14,094 nt of DNA from Chloroflexota bacterium (lineage in GTDB: Bacteria > Chloroflexota > Limnocylindria > Limnocylindrales > CSP1-4): assembly GCA_016200675.1 (NCBI GenBank), contig JACQEH010000115.1, forward strand, positions 1 to 14,094, read 5' to 3'. Numbering within the stretch: the first letter of the stretch is position 1; every line of letters starts with the position of its first letter. The translations under genes were made by a program, and so were the position numbers. The notes beneath the pieces are model-generated. The model was not told the DNA's origin. It ran no database searches and was given only the letters and a program-made list of their open reading frames with translations. Below are positions 6,869 to 14,014 of the stretch, one piece after another.

Positions 6869-9301
6869 TCAGCTGCGAATCCGGCCCCCCGCGGCCGTCG
6901 CCGCGCTCGTGACGGCAGCCATCGCCGTCTCGACCTCTGCCTCGTTCAACGTCCGGTCGGGGTCGCCGAAGGTCAGGCGGAAGGCCAGGCTGCGCTCGGA
7001 GGCGGCGAGCGGCACGCCGCGGTACACGTCGAAGAGCCGGACGTCCCGGAGCAGCGGACCCGCGTGATCGCGGATGACGGCCTCGATCTCCCCGGCCGGG
7101 CGCTCGGCCGTGACGACGATGGCGATGTCGCGGTCGACCTCCGGGTGGCGGGCCGGGGTGAGGCCGCGCGGCACTGGCAGGGATCCGGCCGCCAGGCCCC
7201 GGATGGAAAGCTCGGCGACGAGCGCCCCGCGGCTCCGCTCGTCCCACTCCCCGGCGAGCGCGGGGTGGACTTCGCCGATGGCGCCGCTGAGGGCGGGTCC
7301 GTCCGCGTCGCCGCCGACCAGCACCGTGGCGGCCCGGCCCGGGTGGAGCATCGGCTCCGTCGCCAGCGTCGCGAAGCGGGGCCGAGGCAGGCCGAGGGCG
7401 CCGGCGAGCGCCTCGACGATGCCCTTCATGTCGTCGAGGTCGGCCGCCCGGCGTTCGCGGTTCCAGGCCGGCGGGTCGAACGCACCGGCCAGGGCGATGC
7501 CGAGGCGCCACCATTCGCGAGCGTCGTCGGCCAGCCGTCCGTAGCCCTTGCCGACCTCGAAGATCGCAGCATCCTCACGGCCGCGCCGTCGGTTGGCGAC
7601 GATGACCTCGACCAGGCCGCCGACGAGGTTCTGGCGCAGCAGGGCGTGGTCGGCCGAGAGCGGGTTCGTGACCCAGATGGGGTCGCCCTCCCCCGGGGTC
7701 TCGCCGGCTGCCGCCGGCGCCAGGCCGGCGAGCGTCCCCCGGACGTGGTCGCGAACGGCGAGCGGCGTGGGCCGGAAGGGCGGCATCGGCGTGGCCGGCA
7801 GCGTGGTGGGTATGCGGTCGTAGCCGTTGACGCGGGCGAGCTCCTCGATGATGTCCGCCTCCACGAGGAGGTCCCGCCGCCACGTCGGGACCAGGGCGAC
7901 GAGGGCGTCGACCGCCGGGCAGGCGGCGCTGAGCGGCTTCGTGCCGGCGGCCACCGGGATCGCGACGGTCGGCACATCCGGGGCCGGGACCTCGACCTCG
8001 ATCCCCACCCGCCGCAGGAGCGCCGCCTGCTCGTCAACCCCGAGGGCCAGCCCGAGCAGGCGGCCCGCACGTGCCGGCCGGAAGGCCACCCGCGCGGGAT
8101 CGGGCTCCTGTGGGGCCGTGTCGACCCGGCCCGGGGCCACCGTCCCGCCGGCCCAATCGGCAAGCAGCCGGGCGGCCCGATCGGCCCCGAGGCGGGCGAG
8201 GCGCGTCTCCTGTCCCTTCTCGAAGCGGAGGCTGGCCTCGGATCGGAGGGCGTAGCGGAAGGCGGTCCGCCGGATGCTCACCGGGTCGAAGATCGCCGAC
8301 TCGACGATGACGTCGATCGTCGCATCGGAGACCTCGGAGGCGGCCCCGCCCATGACCCCGGCGATGGCCAGTGGGCCCCGGGCGTCGGCGATGAGGAGCG
8401 TGTCCTGGTCGAGGTCGCGCTCGACGTGGTCGAGGGTCTGGAGGCGCTCTCCGGCCCGGGCCAGCCGGACCACGAGGCGGCCGCCCTCGACGGCCCCGGC
8501 GTCGAACGTGTGAATGGGCTTGCCGAGCTCCAGCATCACGTAGTTGGAGGCATCGACGACGTTGCTGATCGGCCGCACGCCGGCCGCGAGGAGGCGCATC
8601 TGGATGGCGTCGGGCGAGGGCCCGACGCGGACGCCGCCCACCCAGCGCCCGACGAAGCGCGGGCAGAGCACGGCATCATGGACGGTCACGGCCAGCCGAT
8701 CGCCGACCGGCGCGCCCGACTCGACGACGTCGAGCAGGGGCTGGCGGAGCCCGGTTCCGGTGATGGCCGCGACCTCCCGGGCAAGGCCCACGATCGAGAG
8801 AGCGTCGCCGCGGTTGGGCTTGACGTCGACGTCGAGGACGACATCGCCGAAGAGGTCGGCGAGCGGCACGCCGAGGGGCGTGTCGGCGGGCAGGATGAGG
8901 ATGCCCTCGCCGTCACCGGTCAGCTGGAGCTCGTCGCCCGAGCAGAGCATCCCGTTGCTGACGACGCCCATCTTCTCGGTCCGCTCGATCCGCCGGTTCC
9001 CGGGCAGGACTGCCCCCGGGAGGGCCACGGGGACCCGCTGGCCCGGCGCGATGTTCGTCGCGCCGCAGACGATCTCGAGCGGCGCTCCCGACCCGGTCGT
9101 CACCGTCGTGAGCGAGAGGCGGTCGGCGCGGGGGTGGCGGGCGACGGTGAGGAGCTCGCCGACGACGACGTTCCGCCACTCGGCACCGCGTCGCTCGACG
9201 CTCCGGACCTCCATGCCGAGCAGCGTGAGGCGCTCCGCCAGGGCCTCGGGCGCGAGCTCGATGTCGACGAACTCGGCCAGCCAGGACAGCGGCACCCTCA
9301 T
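6869..9301 (-). CDS. pheT: Phenylalanyl-tRNA synthetase beta subunit
   Basis: The beta chain of the alpha2-beta2 PheRS, 810 residues, full length. It begins MRVPLSWLAEFVDIEL, the classic PheT start, followed by the OB-fold tRNA-binding domain (about 40-150: HPRADRLSLTTV, CGATNIAPGQ, SNGMLCSGDEL). Next come the B3/B4 editing region (about 200-390), the B5 domain (about 402-475), the catalytic-like core that lacks a working active site in this family, and the C-terminal anticodon-binding FDX-ACB domain (about 717-810, from HPEVDRDIAIVV to LTFGDPDRTLNEAEV). PheT supports tRNA-Phe binding and editing of mischarged Tyr-tRNA-Phe. ATG 9301 overlaps the pheS stop as ATGA, so the two subunits are almost certainly translationally coupled. 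The open frame upstream of this ATG only shadows pheS. Confidence 0.97.
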   Translation of the reverse strand: MRVPLSWLAEFVDIELAPEALAERLTLLGMEVRSVERRGAEWRNVVVGELLTVARHPRADRLSLTTVTTGSGAPLEIVCGATNIAPGQRVPVALPGAVLPGNRRIERTEKMGVVSNGMLCSGDELQLTGDGEGILILPADTPLGVPLADLFGDVVLDVDVKPNRGDALSIVGLAREVAAITGTGLRQPLLDVVESGAPVGDRLAVTVHDAVLCPRFVGRWVGGVRVGPSPDAIQMRLLAAGVRPISNVVDASNYVMLELGKPIHTFDAGAVEGGRLVVRLARAGERLQTLDHVERDLDQDTLLIADARGPLAIAGVMGGAASEVSDATIDVIVESAIFDPVSIRRTAFRYALRSEASLRFEKGQETRLARLGADRAARLLADWAGGTVAPGRVDTAPQEPDPARVAFRPARAGRLLGLALGVDEQAALLRRVGIEVEVPAPDVPTVAIPVAAGTKPLSAACPAVDALVALVPTWRRDLLVEADIIEELARVNGYDRIPTTLPATPMPPFRPTPLAVRDHVRGTLAGLAPAAAGETPGEGDPIWVTNPLSADHALLRQNLVGGLVEVIVANRRRGREDAAIFEVGKGYGRLADDAREWWRLGIALAGAFDPPAWNRERRAADLDDMKGIVEALAGALGLPRPRFATLATEPMLHPGRAATVLVGGDADGPALSGAIGEVHPALAGEWDERSRGALVAELSIRGLAAGSLPVPRGLTPARHPEVDRDIAIVVTAERPAGEIEAVIRDHAGPLLRDVRLFDVYRGVPLAASERSLAFRLTFGDPDRTLNEAEVETAMAAVTSAATAAGGRIRS

Positions 9302-10338
9302 CGGAACTGGTCCAGGAATCGCAGGTCGTTGTCCATGAACAGGCGGAGGTCCGAGATCCCGTGCTTGAGCATGGAGATGCGCTCGGGGCCCATCCCGAAG
9401 GCGAAGCCCTGGTAGCGCTCCGGATCGAGGCCGCCGTACTGGAGGACGACCGGATGGACCATGCCGGCCCCCAGGATCGTCATCCAGCCGCTCCGGCCGC
9501 AGGCCGGGCAGCCCGGCCCGCCGCAGACGAGGCACTCGACGTCGAAGGCGACGCTTGGCTCCGTGAAGGGGTAGTAGCCCGGTCGGAAGCGCGTCTTCTT
9601 GCCCGTCCCGAACATCGCCTGGGCGAACTGGTCGAGGAGTCCCTTGAGATCGGCGAGCGTGGTCCCCTCGTCGACCATGAGCCCTTCGACCTGGAAGAAC
9701 TCGAAGCCATGGCTGGCGTCCACCGATTCGTAGCGGAAGCAGCGCCCGGGGAGGAGCGCCCGGATGGGCGGCCGCATGGCCTGCATGACCCGGATCTGGC
9801 CCGGCGAGGTGTGCGTTCGGAGGAGGTGGCCGGGGACGTCGACGTAGAGGGTGTCCCAGAGGTCCCGGGCGGGGTGGTCGGGCGGGATGTTGAGCATCTG
9901 GAAGTTGGTCAGGTCGTCCTCGATCTCCTGGCTCTCGTGGACGACGAACCCGAACTGCTCGAAGATGCCGGCGATCTCGGCCATGGCCTGGATGCTGGGA
10001 TGGAGCGAGCCGTGCCGGAGCGGCCGGCCGGGGGTGGTGACGTCCAGCCGCTCGCGCTCAAGACGAGCCGCCAACTCGGACGACGCGAGGCCGGACCGGC
10101 GGTCCGCCAGGGCCGCCTCGATGGCACCACGGACGGTGTTGGCCACGGCGCCCACGCGCGGCCGGTCGTCGGGCGGCAGCGCCCCGATGCCCCGCAGGAC
10201 GCTTGTCAGCTCGCCCTTCTTGCCGAGGACGTCGACCTCGATGGCCTCGAGCGTCGCGGTGTCGGGCGCAGCCGCGACGGCCGCCAGGGCCCGGAGGCGG
10301 AGGGCGTCGAGGTCGCGGGTCAGGTCGGCGAGGTCCAC
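9298..10338 (-). CDS. pheS: Phenylalanyl-tRNA synthetase alpha subunit
   Basis: The catalytic chain of PheRS, 346 residues from the chosen start. An N-terminal coiled-coil arm (about 1-85, with VDVLGKKGELTSVLRGIG) precedes the class II aaRS core. Motif 1 is around LHPSIQAMAEIAGIFEQFGF, motif 2 contains CFRYESVDASHGFEFFQVEG, and motif 3 is FAFGMGPERISMLKHGI. A C-x2-C-x4-C-x2-C cluster near CLVCGGPGCPAC resembles the zinc-knuckle-like insert of Bacillus and Thermus type PheS. Two starts compete. GTG 10338 has AGGAG at 10352-10356, 13 nt away, and starts at the family-like DLADLTRDLDAL. TTG 10386 would add 16 low-complexity residues with only a badly placed GAGG. I prefer GTG 10338. The stop overlaps the pheT start by 4 bp. 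Confidence 0.95.
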   Translation of the reverse strand: MDLADLTRDLDALRLRALAAVAAAPDTATLEAIEVDVLGKKGELTSVLRGIGALPPDDRPRVGAVANTVRGAIEAALADRRSGLASSELAARLERERLDVTTPGRPLRHGSLHPSIQAMAEIAGIFEQFGFVVHESQEIEDDLTNFQMLNIPPDHPARDLWDTLYVDVPGHLLRTHTSPGQIRVMQAMRPPIRALLPGRCFRYESVDASHGFEFFQVEGLMVDEGTTLADLKGLLDQFAQAMFGTGKKTRFRPGYYPFTEPSVAFDVECLVCGGPGCPACGRSGWMTILGAGMVHPVVLQYGGLDPERYQGFAFGMGPERISMLKHGISDLRLFMDNDLRFLDQFR

Positions 10339-10400
10339 GGGTCGTTCGGGGCTCCTGGGGGCGGTGGTGGGATCGTAGTGGGTCAAGCCTCGGGAATCAC

Positions 10401-10432
10401 GAGCCCTCGAGCGTCGATGACGTCGAGGGCTC
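10401..10432 (-). other. Strong hairpin between rplT and pheS
   Basis: A perfect 10-bp inverted repeat, GAGCCCTCGA / TCGAGGGCTC, with a 12-nt loop in which three more pairs (CGT/ACG) can form. It lies 26 nt after the rplT stop and 62 nt before GTG 10338 of pheS. No T-run follows on either strand, so it is not a standard intrinsic terminator. An RNA processing or stability element, or a partial attenuator that sets ribosomal protein against PheRS levels, are possible roles (inference). Confidence 0.6.
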
Positions 10433-10458
10433 CTGCGGGGCGCGGCCGGCCGGCCGGA

Positions 10459-10809
10459 TCAGGCGCCCTTGGCGACCTCGACGATGCGGCCAAACGTCGC
10501 CGCGTCCCGGACGGCGATGTCGGCGAGGACCTTGCGGTCCAGCTCGACGTTGGCCGCCTTCAGGCCGGCGATGAACTTGCCGTAAGCCATGCCGTGGGTG
10601 CGCGTGGCCGCGTTGATGCGGATGATCCAGAGGCCCCGGAAGTCACGCTTGCGCTGCTTGCGGTCGCGCGTCGCGTAGGCGAGGGCATGCAGGAGCGCCT
10701 CGCGCGACGCCTTGACCAGGCGGGAGCGGGTGCCCTTGCGGCCTTCAGCGTCCTGGAGGAGCCGCTTGTGCCGGGCGTGAGCGGTGACGCCGCGCTTGAC
10801 TCGTGCCAT
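10459..10809 (-). CDS. rplT: 50S ribosomal protein L20
   Basis: A 116-residue basic protein of full family length, starting MARVKRGVTAHARHKRLL and containing RDRKQRKRDFRGLWIIRINAA and YGKFIAGLKAANVELDRKVL, all hallmark L20 sequences. L20 binds 23S rRNA early in 50S assembly. In E. coli and Bacillus it also represses its own infC-rpmI-rplT operon by binding the mRNA. The start is 15 nt after the rpmI stop. The likely Shine-Dalgarno, TAGGAG, includes the rpmI stop codon, which favours translational coupling. I did not identify an L20 operator structure in the short infC leader. Confidence 0.97.
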   Translation of the reverse strand: MARVKRGVTAHARHKRLLQDAEGRKGTRSRLVKASREALLHALAYATRDRKQRKRDFRGLWIIRINAATRTHGMAYGKFIAGLKAANVELDRKVLADIAVRDAATFGRIVEVAKGA

Positions 10810-10824
10810 GAGGTCCGGGTGCTC

Positions 10825-11022
10825 CTAGAGGTACGGGAGCAGGCGACGGACCTGCTTCGCATGCTCGGCCGTCAGGACCGACTTGCCGGCGTAGCGGCGG
10901 GTCCGGCGCGACGACTTGATCTCGAGGTGATGGCCCGACCAGGCGTTGACGCGAATGACCTTGCCGCTGCCGGTCACGCCGATCCGCTTCTGGGCGGCCT
11001 TGTGGCTCTTCATCTTCGGCAC
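10825..11022 (-). CDS. rpmI: 50S ribosomal protein L35
   Basis: A 65-residue basic protein. The GTG start gives MPKMKSHKAAQKRIGVTGSG, the near-invariant L35 N-terminus, and the protein ends HAKQVRRLLPYL. The start is chosen because MPKMK is conserved; the ATG three codons later would trim it. It lies 7 nt after the infC stop, and GGGAGA within the last infC codons may serve as its ribosome binding site. The position between infC and rplT is the standard bacterial operon order. Confidence 0.96.
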   Translation of the reverse strand: MPKMKSHKAAQKRIGVTGSGKVIRVNAWSGHHLEIKSSRRTRRYAGKSVLTAEHAKQVRRLLPYL

Positions 11023-11029
11023 GGTGCCG

Positions 11030-11761
11030 TCACTCTCCCGTCGTTGCCGGCTCGGGGGCCGGGCTGGTTGATGCAGGTTCCTCGACCTCGGGAGCCACCG
11101 CTGCCGGAGCCACCGCTGCCGGAGCCACCGTTGCCGGAGCCACCGTTGCCGGGGCCTCCGCCGCAGGTTCCGCTCCATCCGGAGCCGCTCCCTCGGGCGC
11201 CTCGCCATCGGCGCTTCGCCCGGGCCTGGCCGGTGCGTCCTGTCCCTTGGGCTTGTGGGTCGATGCCATCGTGATGAACATCGACTTGCCCTCGAGGACC
11301 GGGGTCCGCTCCGCGATGCCGTGATCCTTGACCTGGTCCGTGAACTTGGCGATGAGGTTCCGCCCGAGCTCGGGATGCGTGAGCTCCCGTCCCCGGAACC
11401 GAACCGTCACCTTGATGCGATCGCCGTCCTCGAGGAACTCGATCGCCCGATGCACCTTTGTCTCGAAGTCACCGATGCCGATCTTGGGCGAGAGGCGAAC
11501 TTCCTTGAACGTCACCGAGCGCTGCCGGCGCTTGGCTTCCTTCTCCTTCTTGGTCAGCTCGTACTTGTACTGACCGAAGTCGAGGAAGCGCGTCACCGGC
11601 GGGGAGGCCATCGGTGCGACCTCGACGAGATCGAGGCCCCGTTCCTGCGCCATCTCGAGAGCTCGTGGGGTGGGCATGATGCCCAGCTGGTTGCCCTCGT
11701 CATCGATCACCCGAACCTGTGGGATCCGGATCATCTGATTTACTCGCAGGTCTCGGCTGAT
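11030..11761 (-). CDS. infC: Translation initiation factor IF-3 with Ala/Pro-rich C-terminal extension
   Basis: IF3 binds the 30S subunit, keeps it apart from 50S and checks start codon and initiator tRNA. Residues 1-69 form the N domain (SRDLRVNQMIRIPQVRVID, QLGIMPTPRALEMAQERGLD). A charged linker helix follows (about 70-84: TKKEKEAKRRQR), then the C domain to about 168 (FKEVRLSPKIGIGDFETKV, RFRGRELTHPELG). About 72 further residues (172-243) are low-complexity Ala/Pro/Glu, including four pentapeptides APATV/APAAV. The start is read as ATC 11761: GGAGG (11769-11773) sits exactly 7 nt before it, and known IF3 proteins begin at this ISRDLRVN position. A GTG at 11797 in frame would add 12 residues but has no Shine-Dalgarno. 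A near-cognate start is the known basis of IF3 self-control in E. coli (AUU). First gene of infC-rpmI-rplT. Confidence 0.95.
   Translation of the reverse strand: MSRDLRVNQMIRIPQVRVIDDEGNQLGIMPTPRALEMAQERGLDLVEVAPMASPPVTRFLDFGQYKYELTKKEKEAKRRQRSVTFKEVRLSPKIGIGDFETKVHRAIEFLEDGDRIKVTVRFRGRELTHPELGRNLIAKFTDQVKDHGIAERTPVLEGKSMFITMASTHKPKGQDAPARPGRSADGEAPEGAAPDGAEPAAEAPATVAPATVAPAAVAPAAVAPEVEEPASTSPAPEPATTGE
11091..11150. repeat. Tandem 15-bp repeat inside infC
   Basis: Four head-to-tail copies of GGAGCCACCGYTGCC on the plus strand, the first two with C and the last two with T at the variable base. A decayed fifth copy follows at about 11151-11165. Read on the minus strand each unit encodes the pentapeptide APATV or APAAV-like sequence in the IF3 tail. 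The unit is a multiple of three, so changes in copy number would keep the frame. Confidence 0.9.
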
Positions 11762-11768
11762 GGTTGAT

Positions 11769-11773
11769 CCTCC
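11769..11773 (-). promoter_or_regulatory. Shine-Dalgarno deciding the infC start
   Basis: GGAGG on the minus strand, 7 nt before the ATC codon at 11761-11759. It is ideally placed for that codon and lies downstream of the alternative GTG at 11797, so it favours the AUC start. Confidence 0.75.
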
Positions 11774-11829
11774 GTCGTTCGATTCAGACACGGACACGGC
11801 AGGGCAGAGGCCCCGTCGGCCGCCGCGGG

Positions 11830-11859
11830 ACTATACCACGGGGTTTCCGGGCCGGGCAA
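11830..11859 (-). promoter_or_regulatory. Promoter for infC-rpmI-rplT(-pheST)
   Basis: On the minus strand, TTGCCC (11854-11859, four of six to TTGACA) and TATAGT (11830-11835, five of six to TATAAT) are separated by 18 bp. TATAGT stands out in very GC-rich surroundings. Transcription would start near 11823, giving a leader of about 60 nt before the ATC start of infC. It separates infC and downstream genes from control by the thrS T-box alone. Confidence 0.6.
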
Positions 11860-11861
11860 CG

Positions 11862-12171
11862 CGGCCGATCCGGCGCTGCGGACCGCCACTCGATGCCAAC
11901 GATGCCAACGATGCCGCGCCTGGCACGCACGTAAACGTGCATCGTCCCCGCCTTGCCGGCTCGCCTGGCCAGGCGGATCACGATTCCTTGACTTCCAGGC
12001 GTGAGGCACTTCCCGAAGGCCCCCATACCAGTCGGGCCCGACTCGCGGCGCACGAATCCGTGCCTGACAGGCAGGGCCGCGCTCGGGTCGTGCACGAGCG
12101 GTCCCGCGACCCCACGGGTCCCGGGGCCACGGGTCCGGGGCCACGGGACTTTCTCCGCCCCGCACCGGCCC
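11862..12171. other. thrS-infC intergenic region with repeats and palindromes
   Basis: About 310 bp with no convincing gene. Features seen: a 9-bp direct repeat CGATGCCAA (two copies and a partial third, 11891-11915); GCACGT-AA-ACGTGC (11927-11940); a perfect 14-bp palindrome CGCCTGGCCAGGCG (11962-11975); TGCCTG-A-CAGGCA (12061-12073); TCGTGCACGA (12088-12097); and GC-rich direct repeats of CCACGGGTC(C)CGGGG (12112-12150). Minus-strand frames that stay open here give Arg/Pro-rich peptides with no recognisable features. No T-run terminator follows thrS; the GC-rich repeats just after its stop may end or slow transcription in another way. Confidence 0.55.
12112..12150. repeat. GC-rich direct repeats downstream of thrS
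   Basis: CCACGGGTCCCGGGG (12112-12126), CCACGGGTCCGGGG (12127-12140) and a partial CCACGGGACT (12141-12150). On the minus strand they begin about 22 nt after the thrS stop codon and can form several alternative GC-rich hairpins with one another. There is no T-tract. Confidence 0.65.
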
Positions 12172-14001
12172 TCAGTCGGGGCGCCGGGCAGCGGTCTCGG
12201 CGGCAAGCCGGGCGGCCAGCTCCTCCCAGCCCTCGGCCGGCTGCTGCTCCCCTGCCCTGGTTCGCGGCGACGCGGTCCGGGCCTCGGCCTCGCGGTCGCC
12301 GACCACCATCATGTAGGGCACCTTCTGCTCCTGGGCGACGCGGATCTTGTTCTGCATCCGGCCGTCCGAGACGTCCACCTCAACCCGCAGGCCCCGCGCC
12401 CGCATGATGGCCGCGAACTCCCTCGATGGATCCTGGTGGCGGTCCGCGATCGGGATGATGACCGCCTGGACCGGGGCGAGCCAGAGCGGGAACGCCCCCG
12501 CGAAGTGCTCGACGAGGATCCCAATGAAGCGCTCCAACGACCCGTAGATCGCCCGGTGGATGGCGATCGGCCGCTGCTCGCTGCCCTCCTCGTCGATATA
12601 CGTCAGGTCGAAGCGTTCCGGAAGCATGGTGAGGTCGGCCTGGATGGTGGCCATCTGCCACTCCCGGCCGAGGGCATCGTCGATGTAGATGTCGATCTTC
12701 GGCGCGTAGAACGTGCCGTCCTTGGGCTTGACCTTGTAGTCGCCGCCAGCCCGGTCGAGGGCGTCCTTCACGAGGGCCTCTGCCCGCTCCCAGAGCGCCG
12801 GATCGCCGATGGCCTTGTCGGGCTTGGTCGCGAAGGCGAATCGGGGCACCAGGCCTACCCATGAATAGGCCTCCCGGACTTCGCCGAGCATGGCCTCGAT
12901 CTCGTCGGCCAGCTGGTCCGGCCGGACGTAGACGTGGGCGTCGTCCTGGATGAACTGCCGCACCCGGGTCAGCCCGCTGAGGGTCCCCGAGCGCTCGTTG
13001 CGGTGGAGCCGGCCGTACTCGTTGAGGCGGAGCGGCAGGTCCCGGTAGGACCGGATCTTCGAGCGGTAGATGAACGTCGACTCCGGGCAGTTCATCGGCT
13101 TGAGGGCGAAGTCGTGGTCCTCCGACTGCAGCCGGAACATGTTGGCGTCGTAGAGGTCCCAGTGCCCGGACTGCTGCCAGAGCTTCTTGTCGACGAGGAT
13201 CGGGGTGCTGATCTCCTGGTAGCCACGTCGAAGCTGGAGCTCGCGCATGGCCGTCTCCAGGGTACGCCAGATGGTCTGGCCCTTGGGGTGCCAGAAGGCC
13301 GAGCCCGGGCTGACGTCGTGGAAGCTGAAGAGGTCGAGGGCGACGCCGAGGCGCCGGTGGTCGCGCTTCCTGGCCTCGGCCCGGCGCCACAGGTACTGGT
13401 CGAGGTCGTCCCCGCTGGCCCAGACAGTGCCGTAGATGCGCTGGAGCATCGGCCGCTTCTCGTCACCGCGCCAGTAGGCGCCCGCGACCGAGAGGAGCTT
13501 GAACGGCCCGATCCGGCCCGTGCTCGCCACGTGCGGACCCTTGCACAGGTCGCTGAACGTGCCGTGCTCGTAGAACGAGGTCACGGGAGGTGGCTCGCCG
13601 GCCGCCGCCGCTCGCCGCGCGAGGTCGTCCAGGATCTCGACCTTGTACGCCTGCGCCTGGCCCTCGGCGACGGCCCGGGCATCGGCGAGCGGCACCTCGC
13701 GACGAACGAAGGGGTGATCGGCGGCCACGCTCTCGCGCATGCGCGCCTCGATCGCCTCCAGGTCGGCCGGGGTGAACGGGCGGCCGAGGTCGAAGTCGTA
13801 GTAGAAGCCGTCGGCGATGGCGGGCCCGATCCCCAGCTTCGTGCCCGGGAAGAGGGCCAGGACGGCCTCGGCCATGACATGCGCCGTCGAGTGGCGCATG
13901 GCGTCGAGGTCGCTCTGGGCGCCGGCGTCGAGGAGCTCGTCCGCGGAGCCGCGTGCTGGCGCCTCGAGGACCTCCTCGTCGTGGATCGCGCCGTCCGCCA
14001 T
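12172..14001 (-). CDS. thrS: Threonyl-tRNA synthetase, lacking the N-terminal TGS domain
   Basis: A class II aaRS of 609 residues that charges tRNA-Thr and edits Ser-tRNA-Thr. A 30-residue acidic leader replaces the usual TGS domain. The N2 editing domain follows, with HSTAHV (His37, His41) and DLCKGPH further on, the expected editing residues. The catalytic core has the zinc ligands Cys305 (MNCP), His356 (DAHVY) and His482 (IAIHRA). Their spacings of 51 and 126 are identical to E. coli Cys334/His385/His511. Motif 2 is around LNEYGRLHRNERSG, motif 3 around IAIHRAIYGSLERFIGIL, and the anticodon-binding domain (VQAVIIPIADRHQD onwards) is complete. ATG 14001 has a perfect AGGAGG at 14008-14013, 6 nt away, so the missing TGS is not due to a misplaced start. 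The gene is controlled by the T-box leader directly upstream. Confidence 0.96.
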   Translation of the reverse strand: MADGAIHDEEVLEAPARGSADELLDAGAQSDLDAMRHSTAHVMAEAVLALFPGTKLGIGPAIADGFYYDFDLGRPFTPADLEAIEARMRESVAADHPFVRREVPLADARAVAEGQAQAYKVEILDDLARRAAAAGEPPPVTSFYEHGTFSDLCKGPHVASTGRIGPFKLLSVAGAYWRGDEKRPMLQRIYGTVWASGDDLDQYLWRRAEARKRDHRRLGVALDLFSFHDVSPGSAFWHPKGQTIWRTLETAMRELQLRRGYQEISTPILVDKKLWQQSGHWDLYDANMFRLQSEDHDFALKPMNCPESTFIYRSKIRSYRDLPLRLNEYGRLHRNERSGTLSGLTRVRQFIQDDAHVYVRPDQLADEIEAMLGEVREAYSWVGLVPRFAFATKPDKAIGDPALWERAEALVKDALDRAGGDYKVKPKDGTFYAPKIDIYIDDALGREWQMATIQADLTMLPERFDLTYIDEEGSEQRPIAIHRAIYGSLERFIGILVEHFAGAFPLWLAPVQAVIIPIADRHQDPSREFAAIMRARGLRVEVDVSDGRMQNKIRVAQEQKVPYMMVVGDREAEARTASPRTRAGEQQPAEGWEELAARLAAETAARRPD

Positions 14002-14014
14002 GGTCTGCCTCCTG

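Noticed and set aside
6851..9415. Plus-strand open frame of about 850 codons opposite pheT
   Set aside because: Antisense shadow of pheT with low-complexity Arg/Gly/Asp composition and no motif.
10339..10386. TTG 10386 as the pheS start
   Set aside because: It adds 16 low-complexity residues and has only a GAGG one base away, too close to work; the GTG at 10338 fits the family N-terminus better, though its AGGAG is somewhat far.
11091..11150. Possible CRISPR or mobile repeat
   Set aside because: Units are directly adjacent without spacers and encode an in-frame pentapeptide repeat in IF3.
9361..11274. Plus-strand open frame of about 640 codons opposite pheS, rplT, rpmI and the infC tail
   Set aside because: It spans several genuine genes on the other strand; its repeats only mirror the infC repeat.
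11986..11993. TTGACT on the plus strand as a -35 box
   Set aside because: No -10 at the right distance and no plus-strand gene downstream; thrS runs the other way.
11740..12206. Minus-strand open frames of about 140 codons between thrS and infC
   Set aside because: Two overlapping frames, both Arg/Pro-rich without motifs, one running over the infC promoter and start; no good ribosome binding site.
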